Assembly (NCBI RefSeq): GCF_016919445.1
Contig: NZ_CP070356.1
Span: forward strand, 5,211,502-5,275,501
Origin: Pseudomonas sp. PDNC002
GTDB lineage: Bacteria; Pseudomonadota; Gammaproteobacteria; Pseudomonadales; Pseudomonadaceae
DNA length: 64,000 nucleotides
Direction of reading: 5' to 3'
The stretch's first letter is position 1, and every line of letters starts with the position of its first letter. Position numbers and translations under genes: made by a program. Under the pieces are notes generated by a model. The model was given only the letters and a program-made list of their open reading frames with translations, had not been told where the DNA came from and made no database searches. Of this stretch, positions 54,724 to 64,000 are shown piece after piece.

Positions 54724-55284
54724 TCACGGCTGCGGAGCGATAGGGAAGAACTCCCCCGAACTCCAGACACCCAGCCACTCTACCCCGTCGATCTCCCGCG
54801 AAACCGCCAGCTCTACCAGTTGGTAGAACACATTGCGGTGAATCAGCGCCTCCAGGTTCACCCGCACCAGCACATAGGGCGACGGCTCCTGGGTCTGCGG
54901 GTCCAGCTCGACGCGGATGGGATGCTCGGCATCGGCCACCACCTCGTCGTCGACATTGGTGGTGAAGCGCAGCACCTGCTGCTCCCCCTCGCCTTCCACC
55001 GCCAGCGTCACCGCCACGAACGGCGCGTCATCCACGGTGATACCGCATTTCTCCACCGGCGTGACCAGGAAATAGTCATCGCCATCGCGGCGGATGATGG
55101 TGGAAAACAGCCGCACCATCGGCTTGCGCCCGATCGGCGTACCCAGGTAGTACCAGGTACCGTCGCGCGCGATGCGCATGTCGATGTCGCCGCAGCAATC
55201 CGGATTCCACAGGTGCACCGGCGGCAGCCCCTTGCTGGCGGGAATCTGCGCCAGCAGGTCGCCGGCCTTTGCGGGATCGGTCAT
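54724..55284 (-). CDS. DUF1285 protein
   Basis: 186 residues. Opening segment [20 protein letters not shown] and [20 protein letters not shown] match DUF1285, a two-domain beta-rich family with no firm function. Translationally coupled (ATGA at 55281-55284) to the upstream DUF4823 lipoprotein gene. Confidence 0.88.
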   Translation of the reverse strand: MTDPAKAGDLLAQIPASKGLPPVHLWNPDCCGDIDMRIARDGTWYYLGTPIGRKPMVRLFSTIIRRDGDDYFLVTPVEKCGITVDDAPFVAVTLAVEGEGEQQVLRFTTNVDDEVVADAEHPIRVELDPQTQEPSPYVLVRVNLEALIHRNVFYQLVELAVSREIDGVEWLGVWSSGEFFPIAPQP

Positions 55285-55892
55285 TGGAACTCCTCTCGTG
55301 TCTTCACCCCCAGCAAGCTGCGGGCGTAGTCTTCCAGCGGTGGCCCGAGCAGGTCGTCGGGCTTGGCATCATAGAATGTCAGAAAACCGCCGCGACTACG
55401 GATGGTGGCACTGTCCACCAGATAACGGTTGTCCGTCTCGATCAGCATCACCTGGATCACGCTGCGGTCTCGGCCCACGGCGTTATCCGTATCTTCGTAC
55501 TCTTCGTAGGTGCCGACATTGTCCTCTCCACGGGCGAAGCGCGTATACAGCAGATAATTGGCGCCCGCCGCGCGCGCTTCCTGCATCGCGCCTTCCAGGC
55601 CGAGCGGACTCTTGGCACGGCGCACCAGCGGGAAGTATTCGACAAAACCCTTGAAGGTCTCCTCGGCCACCACGTTGGGGCGCGCATACGGATGGCCCGG
55701 CGGCACGAATGGCCCCTGGGCGATATAGATGAAGGAATCCTGCTGCAGGCGCCAGTTGGTCGTCCGGCGGGTCTGGCTGTGGTCGAGGAAGCCCGAATCG
55801 CGCAGGTAGTAGTCGGCGCCATCGGCCATATCGCTGGGCTTCATGCAGCCGCCCAGGGCAGCGAAGGCAAGGATCAACATCAGGTAGCGCAT
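55281..55892 (-). CDS. DUF4823 lipoprotein
   Basis: 203 residues with signal peptide and lipobox ALGGC (Cys near 16). DUF4823-type body ([20 protein letters not shown] and [20 protein letters not shown]). Function unknown; operon with the DUF1285 gene suggests a shared envelope role. Confidence 0.85.
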   Translation of the reverse strand: MRYLMLILAFAALGGCMKPSDMADGADYYLRDSGFLDHSQTRRTTNWRLQQDSFIYIAQGPFVPPGHPYARPNVVAEETFKGFVEYFPLVRRAKSPLGLEGAMQEARAAGANYLLYTRFARGEDNVGTYEEYEDTDNAVGRDRSVIQVMLIETDNRYLVDSATIRSRGGFLTFYDAKPDDLLGPPLEDYARSLLGVKTREEFQ

Positions 55893-55956
55893 GCAAAGTC
55901 TCCGTAGCCGGCGACGAAAAACCGGCATTCCGGCAGGCAATGCAGCTTCCGCGCCA

Positions 55957-56850
55957 TCACAGGCCGCGCTGCCATTCCTGGCGCAGGTGCGCGCGCTGCG
56001 GCTGCTCGATGGCCTGGCGAACCTGAGCCAGCAATTTCGCCTTGTCCGCGCCCAATGTGCCCTTGAGGACGAGGTAATTGGACGCATGATCGCTGCGGAA
56101 CACCGTATCGCGGAGCTCCAGGCCGCTCAGCAGGCGCTCGACCTCAACGAACAGTTCAGCCTGGGACAGCGGCTCGAAGTCCGGGAAGCCTGCGCGGTAG
56201 CGCTCCTCGCCGGTCGGGAAGCTCACCACCAGGGTGGAAAGGAATTCCGGCTGCGCCTCGTTCATCAGGCGCGCCGAGTTGTCGGCGTGCTGGGCGCTCA
56301 GGGTGCTGCCGCCCAGGCCGTTGAGAACCATCACCGAGCGCTTGATCCCCGCCTCGCCAAGCTTGTTCAGGGCATCCAGCGTCGAGGCATAGGTCTCGCC
56401 CTAATTCACCCGTGCGAGCACTTCGTCGTCGCCGGACTCGGCGCCCACATAGGCCATGCGCAGGCCGGCATCGGCCAGTTCCTTCAGTTCATCCACCGAC
56501 TTCTTGCGCAGGTTACGCGGCAGGCAGTAGCTGGAGACGCGGTCCACCTCGGGCATGTGCTCGCGGATTGCACGCAGAATGTTGAGCAGGCGTCGCGTCG
56601 GCAACACCAGCGCATCGCCGTCGGCGAGGAACACCCGCTGAACGATCAGGCGCTCGCCACAGCGGCGAATCTCCTCTAGCACCTCCGCCTCGTCGCGGGC
56701 GCGGAATTTCTTCTGCGGCTGCGTGTACATCTCACAGAAGCCGCACTGGTTCCAGGAACAGCCGTTGGTGACGGGAAGAATGAGCGAGTGTGCTTCGCTC
56801 GGCGGCCGGAACACCGGCTCGATATAGGAAATGGGGAATTCGTTGGGCAT
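55957..56850 (-). pseudogene. Radical SAM protein gene interrupted by one in-frame amber codon
   Basis: An intact frame would give 297 residues. The N-terminal part (56850-56404) has the cluster motif NGCSWNQCGFCEMY (CX4CX2C) and ADGDALVLPTRRLLNILRA; TAG at 56401-56403 (codon 150) interrupts ARVN*GETYAS, where one base change from AAG (Lys) would explain it; the frame then continues in register (STLDALNKLGEAGIK ... VLNGLGG) to the normal end. The N-terminal half alone lacks much of the barrel, so the product is probably inactive unless the stop is read through or is an assembly error. Confidence 0.85.
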
Positions 56851-56876
56851 GGGCTAATCAGGTCTGGGGGGCGGTC

Positions 56877-57845
56877 TCAGCCGCCGATGATCTTCATGAT
56901 GGTGACGCCGCCGGAGAACGCGACTTCCTGCTTGTCCGCCAGGGCACGCACCAGCAGCCGCTGCAGGGCCGGGAGCGCCTGATGGCGCGGCTTGTCCAGC
57001 AGATCGCCGACATAATGGCGATTGCTCGACGACAGGCAACCGTGCAGCCAGCCGGTGGAGGACAGGCGCAGGCGCGAGCAGGTCCGGCAGAACGGCACGC
57101 TCTCGTTGGCGATCACGCCAAAGAAACCCTGCCCCGGCACTTCATAGCGAATGGCCGTGGCATCCACCGGCGCATCGGCCTGGATATAGGGATGGCGTTC
57201 GCCGATCAGCTCCAGCAGCTCCTGCAAGCTGACGAACTGCTGGTGGAAGCCGTTCGGGTCGTGGGCCAGGTGGCCCATGCGCATCAGCTCGATGAAACGC
57301 AGCTCGAAGCCGTGCTCCAGGCAGTAGTCCAGCAGCGGCACTACCTGGTCGAGGTTCTGCCCACGCAGCGGGACCATGTTGAGCTTGATCTTCAGGCCCG
57401 CCGCACGGGCCTCGTCGAGCCCCTTGAGCACCGTAGCCAAATCGCCGCCACGGGCAATGCGCCGGAAGGCGTCGGCATCCAGGGTGTCGAGGGAAACATT
57501 GAGACGGCGGATGCCGCAGTCCAGCAGCAGCGGCAGCTTCTTCGACAGCAACTGGCCGTTGGTGGTGATGGCGATGTCCTGCAGCCCGAGACGACTGACG
57601 CCATGCAGGAAGGCATCGAGCTTGGGACTGACCAGCGGCTCGCCGCCAGTGACGCGCAGGCGTTCGATGCCGGCGGCCTCGATCAGGTAGGCGACCCCAC
57701 GCACCAACGACTCGGCGGAGAGTTCGTCCTGCGCCGCGACCAGACGCTTGCCGTCCGGCACGCAGTAGGTGCAGGCGTAGTTGCAGGCGGCGGTCAGGCT
57801 GACGCGAAGATTGCGGAAGCGCCTGCCCTGGCGGTCGACGATCAT
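56877..57845 (-). CDS. moaA: GTP 3',8-cyclase MoaA
   Basis: 322 residues. N-terminal radical-SAM cluster CNYACTYC (C21, C25, C28), VTGGEPLVSPKLDAF, and the second 4Fe-4S cluster in the C-terminal domain: CRTC then 13 residues to the third Cys (SRLRLSSTGWLHGC). Ends in GG, needed for activation by Gly peptides. Makes the first intermediate of molybdopterin synthesis. No other moa gene is nearby, so this may be an additional copy. The broken radical SAM gene follows 26 bp downstream. GGAG precedes the ATG. Confidence 0.94.
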   Translation of the reverse strand: MIVDRQGRRFRNLRVSLTAACNYACTYCVPDGKRLVAAQDELSAESLVRGVAYLIEAAGIERLRVTGGEPLVSPKLDAFLHGVSRLGLQDIAITTNGQLLSKKLPLLLDCGIRRLNVSLDTLDADAFRRIARGGDLATVLKGLDEARAAGLKIKLNMVPLRGQNLDQVVPLLDYCLEHGFELRFIELMRMGHLAHDPNGFHQQFVSLQELLELIGERHPYIQADAPVDATAIRYEVPGQGFFGVIANESVPFCRTCSRLRLSSTGWLHGCLSSSNRHYVGDLLDKPRHQALPALQRLLVRALADKQEVAFSGGVTIMKIIGG

Positions 57846-57939
57846 GCTCGGCTCCGATGGAGATCACTCACACAAGTATATCCCCACCGGCACCACAAGC
57901 CCTGTCGCGCGAGCGACGATGGACTGCGCGAATATCGAC

Positions 57940-58578
57940 TCAGGCGGCAGGCGTATCGCCGTCGCGCTTGCGCTTGTTGCCCATGCGCACGCCGATGTCC
58001 ATCAGGAACTGGAAGAAGCCTTCCTGATCCTCCAGCACTTCGCGCCAGAACGGCGAGTGGTACAGCGCCACTGCGCCATGCACCAGCGCCCAGGCCGCGC
58101 AGTAGTGGAAGTAGGCTGGCACGTCTTCCAGCTTGCCCGCCGCGATGCGTTCCTTGATCAGCTGGCTCAGGCGCTCGAAGTTGGACTCGCGGATCTTGTG
58201 CAGCTCCTCGACCATCTCCGGGACCTGGCTGGTCTTCACCACCTTCTCTTCCAGGCGGTCGAACAGGCGGTAGCGCTGCGGGTCGCGCATGCGGAACTCG
58301 AAGTAGGCGCGCGACAGGCGCTCCTTGTCGCGGGCGACGTCTTCGGAGTGGAACAGGTCGGCCAGATCGCGCTCGTAGTCCAGCATCAGGCGCAGGTAGA
58401 TCTCCGCCTTGGACTTGAAGTGCTTGTAGATGGTGCCTTTGCCGATACCCACGGCATCGGCGATCATTTCGACCGTGACGCTGTCTTCGCCCTGTTCAAG
58501 GAACAGCTTGAGGGCGGTGTCGAGGATTTCCTGTTCGCGACGACGGAATTCGCGAACCTTGCGCGGCTCTTTCTGCAT
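57940..58578 (-). CDS. TetR-family transcriptional regulator
   Basis: 212 residues. DNA-binding part EILDTALKLFLEQGEDSVTV then EMIADAVGIGKGTIYKHFKS, about residues 17-62, and a long helical ligand domain. Divergent from the aminotransferase gene. The interval has a GACTGTTCGGTC / GACTATTTTTGAC-like dyad (58584-58607) that could be its operator. PAO1 PA2957 appears to be the counterpart (recalled). Confidence 0.9.
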   Translation of the reverse strand: MQKEPRKVREFRRREQEILDTALKLFLEQGEDSVTVEMIADAVGIGKGTIYKHFKSKAEIYLRLMLDYERDLADLFHSEDVARDKERLSRAYFEFRMRDPQRYRLFDRLEEKVVKTSQVPEMVEELHKIRESNFERLSQLIKERIAAGKLEDVPAYFHYCAAWALVHGAVALYHSPFWREVLEDQEGFFQFLMDIGVRMGNKRKRDGDTPAA

Positions 58579-58583
58579 AAAAA

Positions 58584-58607
58584 GACTGTTCGGTCAAAAA
58601 TAGTCAA
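58584..58607. promoter_or_regulatory. Possible TetR operator
   Basis: GACTGTTCGGTC followed by AAAAATAGTC forms an imperfect dyad (GACT...AGTC ends) immediately upstream of the TetR start, where autoregulation would act. Confidence 0.35.
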
Positions 58608-58662
58608 AATTCGAAGCCGCGTATTATGCCTATTCAGCGCCAAATTGCACGGATCATCCGAC

Positions 58663-59796
58663 ATGATTAGCTTTTCTTCCGAGTTTCCCCACCATCCCGG
58701 CCTGCGCTACCTCAACCACGCGGCCGTGGCGCCCTGGCCCAAACGCGCCGCGGATGCCGTGGCGGCCTTCGCCCGGGAGAACATCCTGCAGGGTGCCCGT
58801 GACTACCCGCAGTGGCTGACGATCGAGAAGCGCCTGCGCGAGCGCCTGATGCGCCTGGTGAATGCCCAGACCACCGGAGACATCGCCCTGGTGAAGAACA
58901 CGTCCGAGGCGCTGTCCTTCGTCGCCTTCGGCCTGGACTGGCGCGCCGGCGACCAGGTGGTAATCAGCGACCAGGAGTTCCCTTCCAACCGAATCGTTTG
59001 GGAAGCGCTGAAACCACGCGGCGTGGAAGTCGTCCGGGTGAGCCTGGACGGCGATGACCCGGAAGGCGACCTGCTGGCTGCCTGCACACCCCGCACGCGC
59101 CTGCTGTCGATCAGCGCCGTGCAGTACGCCAGCGGCCTGCGCATGGATCTGGAGCGCCTCGGCGCAGGCTGCCGCCAGCGCGGCGTGCTGTACTGCATCG
59201 ATGCCATCCAGCAATTGGGCGCCCTGCCCTTCGACGTCCAGGCCTACGACAGCGCCTTCGCCATGGCCGACGGCCACAAGTGGATGCTCGGCCCGGAAGG
59301 CCTGGGCATGTTCTATTGCCGCGCCGCCGAGCGCGAGCAACTGGCCCTGCAGGAGTACGGCTGGCACATGCTGGAAAACGCCGGCAACTACGACCTGGCC
59401 GACTGGCAACCGGCGCGCAGCGCGCGGCGATTCGAGTGCGGCAGCCCGAACATGCTTGGAGCCGTGGCACTGGAAGCCAGTTTGAGCCTGCTGGAAGATG
59501 TCGGCATGGCAACGGTGGGCGAACTGGTCCAGGCGCGCATCCAGCAACTGCATGACGGACTTGGCCGCATCAGTGGAGCCTCATTGCACAGCCCGCTGGA
59601 CCCAGCGCGCCGCGCCGGCATCCTGACGTTCTGCCTGGCCGGCTGGGACAATGCCCGTCTGCTGGAGCGCCTGCGCGCCGAGCAGGTGGTGTGCATCCAG
59701 CGTGGCGCCGGCATCCGCCTCTCGCCGCACTTCTACACCAGCGAGGCGGTGATCGAGGAAACGCTGAGGCTGATTGCCGGTCTGGCACGGGAATGA
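58663..59796 (+). CDS. Class V PLP-dependent aminotransferase
   Basis: 377 residues. NHAAVAPWP opening, KNTSEALSFVAFGLDW, CIDAIQQLGALPFDVQ and the PLP lysine in ADGHKWMLGPEGLGMFYCR. Related to cysteine desulfurases/isopenicillin N epimerase-like proteins, but the catalytic Cys of IscS/SufS is not evident, so the substrate is open. ATG at 58663 follows a weak ribosome site. Confidence 0.88.
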   Translation: MISFSSEFPHHPGLRYLNHAAVAPWPKRAADAVAAFARENILQGARDYPQWLTIEKRLRERLMRLVNAQTTGDIALVKNTSEALSFVAFGLDWRAGDQVVISDQEFPSNRIVWEALKPRGVEVVRVSLDGDDPEGDLLAACTPRTRLLSISAVQYASGLRMDLERLGAGCRQRGVLYCIDAIQQLGALPFDVQAYDSAFAMADGHKWMLGPEGLGMFYCRAAEREQLALQEYGWHMLENAGNYDLADWQPARSARRFECGSPNMLGAVALEASLSLLEDVGMATVGELVQARIQQLHDGLGRISGASLHSPLDPARRAGILTFCLAGWDNARLLERLRAEQVVCIQRGAGIRLSPHFYTSEAVIEETLRLIAGLARE

Positions 59797-59893
59797 AGCA
59801 GGCCGGGCCGAGAAAGCTGCTCAGCCCGGTGTGATGTATTCCAAATCCGTTTAAAAAACCGACGTCACCCTGTGGCAAGCGCGGCATCTTGAC

Positions 59894-59901
59894 CAATACT
59901 T
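59894..59901 (+). promoter_or_regulatory. RpoS-type -10 of rgsA
   Basis: CAATACTT resembles the RpoS -10 CTATACTT and is placed to start an RNA near 59908, about 122 nt before the terminator. Confidence 0.55.
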
Positions 59902-59907
59902 GAAGAT

Positions 59908-60029
59908 ACCGGTGCGCGGCATCTCCCCCCAAGTGCCCCGCCGGTGAAGGTACCGAGGATCGCGTACCTTATTGTTACACTCCTAATGGTCTTGACCCGG
60001 ATTCATCCCCCAGAACCCGGGTTTTTTTT
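59908..60029 (+). ncRNA. rgsA: Small RNA RgsA (P16)
   Basis: The 264-bp gap between the aminotransferase and TatD-family genes holds a sequence I recognise as RgsA: TGTTACACTCCTAATGGTCT is its most conserved single-stranded region, followed by a terminator (ACCCGG ... CCGGGT and T8 at 60022-60029). Length (~122 nt) and position upstream of the tatD-like gene match P. aeruginosa PA2958.1. RgsA is RpoS-dependent, binds Hfq and affects oxidative stress resistance and rpoS/acpP/fis mRNAs (known). The 5' end is estimated. Confidence 0.85.
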
Positions 60030-60060
60030 GCGCGTAATAAAAGTATCAGCGCCGACGCAA

Positions 60061-60837
60061 TCAGCTCGCTAGCGGGAACAGCCGGCGGAAGTTGGCGGTG
60101 GTCTGCTCCGCCAGAGTCTCGAAACTCACACCACGCAGCACGGCCAGGTACTCGGCCACTTCACGCACGTATTCGGGCAGGTTTGGCTTGCCGCGATAGG
60201 GAACAGGGGCGAGATAGGGCGAATCGGTCTCCACCAGCAGGCGGTCCGCCGGCACCTGGCGCGCCACGTCGCGCAGTTGCTCGGCATTGCGGAAGGTGAC
60301 GATGCCCGACAGCGAGATGTAGAAGCCGATATCCAGCGCCGCCTTGGCCATCTCCCAGTCCTCGGTGAAGCAGTGCAGCACGCCGGCTTGCGGCAGCGCC
60401 GCCTCGCGCAGCAGCGCCAGGGTATCGGCGCGCGCCTCGCGGGTATGCACGATGACCGGCTTGCCGGTGACCTTGGCGGCCTCCAGGTGCAGGCGGAAGG
60501 CGTCCTGCTGCAGTTCGGCGGCTTCGGGCTCGTAGTGATAGTCCAGGCCGGTCTCGCCGATGGCCACCACGCGCGGATGATTCAGTTCGCCCAGCAGCCA
60601 GTCCAGCGCCGGTGCGGCGCCCGGTTCCAGGTCCAGCGGGTGAACGCCGACCGAGCAGTGCACGTCGGCGTAGCGGTCGGCCAGGTCCTTCACCGCCTTG
60701 GCGTTGTCCGCGCTGACGCCGATGCACAGGAACTGGCTGACGCCGCGCGCGCGGGCAGCGTCCAGCGCAGCATCCAGCGACCCGTCGTGGGCAGCGAGAT
60801 CGAGACGATCGAGGTGGCAGTGGGAATCGACCAGCAT
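60061..60837 (-). CDS. TatD-family deoxyribonuclease (YcfH-type)
   Basis: 258 residues with the HxH motif VDSHCHLDRL, GETGLDYHYEPE, VIVHTREA, LHCFTEDWE and ETDSPYLAPVPYRGKPN. Unlike the TatD at 6540-7340 it keeps both histidines. Order tmk-holB-pilZ-ycfH is standard in pseudomonads. Distance to pilZ is 88 bp, including a hairpin. Confidence 0.95.
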   Translation of the reverse strand: MLVDSHCHLDRLDLAAHDGSLDAALDAARARGVSQFLCIGVSADNAKAVKDLADRYADVHCSVGVHPLDLEPGAAPALDWLLGELNHPRVVAIGETGLDYHYEPEAAELQQDAFRLHLEAAKVTGKPVIVHTREARADTLALLREAALPQAGVLHCFTEDWEMAKAALDIGFYISLSGIVTFRNAEQLRDVARQVPADRLLVETDSPYLAPVPYRGKPNLPEYVREVAEYLAVLRGVSFETLAEQTTANFRRLFPLAS

Positions 60838-60860
60838 GAAAACTTTCTCCGGAAAATGAC

Positions 60861-60882
60861 GAAGCGCCCCTCAGGGCGCTTC
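60861..60882. terminator. Hairpin between pilZ and the tatD-like gene
   Basis: GAAGCGCCC and GGGCGCTTC form a 9-bp stem with a 4-base loop. T tail is weak, so it may attenuate rather than end transcription. Confidence 0.5.
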
Positions 60883-60925
60883 GTGTTTGCAGCCTGTACA
60901 GGCTGCCAATCTTACATGGTGTGAG

Positions 60926-61282
60926 CTACATGGTATGGGTCGGGCGGTCCGACTTCAGCGCGCCGGCAAGGTAGGTCTCGATCTTGTTGCGCGCGGTGTT
61001 GTCGCCATCGTTGAACTGCACGCCGATACCAGCGGCGCGGTTGCCCTGGGCGCCCTTCGGGGTGATCCAGACCACCTTGCCGGCGACCGGGATCTTCTCC
61101 GGCTCGTCCATCAGGTTGAGCAGCATGAAGACCTCGTCGCCCAGCTTGTAGGTCTTGTTGGTCGGAATGAACAGCCCACCGTTGCGGATGAACGGCATGT
61201 AGGCGGCATACAGCACGGATTTGTCCTTGATGGTCAGGGACAGGATTCCGTTACGCGGACCCAGATTTGGTGGCAAGCTCAT
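60926..61282 (-). CDS. pilZ: Type IV pilus assembly protein PilZ
   Basis: 118 residues, matching the canonical PilZ in length and sequence style (SLPPNLGPRNGILSLTIKDK ... VVWITPKGAQGNRAAGIGVQ). It lacks the RxxxR motif needed for c-di-GMP binding; PilZ instead bridges PilB and FimX. Required for pilus assembly and twitching. Third gene after tmk and holB. Confidence 0.97.
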   Translation of the reverse strand: MSLPPNLGPRNGILSLTIKDKSVLYAAYMPFIRNGGLFIPTNKTYKLGDEVFMLLNLMDEPEKIPVAGKVVWITPKGAQGNRAAGIGVQFNDGDNTARNKIETYLAGALKSDRPTHTM

Positions 61283-61318
61283 TCAGCTGTCCTGGCAGAT
61301 TCTTCCAATGCGCGGATT

Positions 61319-64000
<2,682 letters not shown>

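Noticed and set aside
56401..56403. TAG as a pyrrolysine or other recoded codon
   Set aside because: No pyrrolysine genes or recoding structure are visible, and the codon is one base from AAG; mutation or error is simpler.
60926..61282. PilZ as a c-di-GMP receptor
   Set aside because: The RxxxR binding motif is absent; this is the PilZ pilus-assembly protein itself, which does not bind c-di-GMP.

Overview
The window is about 66% GC chromosomal DNA from a Pseudomonas of the P. aeruginosa / P. citronellolis / P. nitroreducens type. This rests on recognisable proteins (PilZ, TgpA, FabV, PlaF, the Atu proteins, SbrI/SbrR), the small RNA RgsA before a TatD-family gene, and typical pseudomonad REP-like repeats. 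From memory, many blocks follow PAO1 gene order (PA2865-PA2882, PA2885-PA2902, PA2949-PA2964). The ethanolamine genes, the YeiH/LysR pair and the direct PA2902-to-PA2949 junction do not, so this is probably not P. aeruginosa itself. I saw no rRNA, tRNA, CRISPR array, prophage or insertion sequence with a transposase.

Layout. 1-9.4 kb: end of an ABC permease, greB, a small unknown gene, thpR, a LysR/YeiH divergent pair, doxX, a lytic transglycosylase, tatD, a chemoreceptor and a Mpo1-like membrane protein. 9.5-19.7 kb: a periplasmic molybdopterin-fold protein translationally coupled to a diguanylate cyclase; a TesB-like thioesterase; a CHAD protein; the moxR-DUF58-tgpA operon; a LysR/PACE-efflux pair; pyrF. 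19.8-27.0 kb: a soluble CBS-histidine kinase with a double-receiver response regulator, then eat-eutB-eutC behind a sigma-54 promoter, a DUF2897 peptide and a CPBP protease.

27.1-40.1 kb: the acyclic terpene utilisation locus atuR-atuABCDEFGH. The enzymes activate citronellol/geraniol-derived acids to CoA esters, dehydrogenate, carboxylate (AtuC/AtuF) and hydrate them. AtuR probably represses from two perfect 18-bp inverted operator copies. Nearly every gap in this operon carries REP-like or composite palindromic repeats.

40.2-49.5 kb: an envelope-signalling group: a VWA-domain lipoprotein, ECF sigma factor SbrI, anti-sigma SbrR and a small lipoprotein, behind an ECF-looking promoter; a MocR-type regulator; a response regulator with Glu at the phosphoacceptor site; an OmpA-like/DUF4398 lipoprotein pair; a solute-binding protein; phospholipase PlaF. 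49.5-54.7 kb: fabV and the electron-transfer flavoprotein genes (etfBA divergent from ETF-QO) with a PsrA box between them. 54.7-64 kb: DUF1285 and DUF4823 genes, a radical SAM gene broken by one in-frame amber codon, moaA, a TetR regulator, a class V aminotransferase, rgsA, and tmk-holB-pilZ-tatD family genes running back from a partial mltG.
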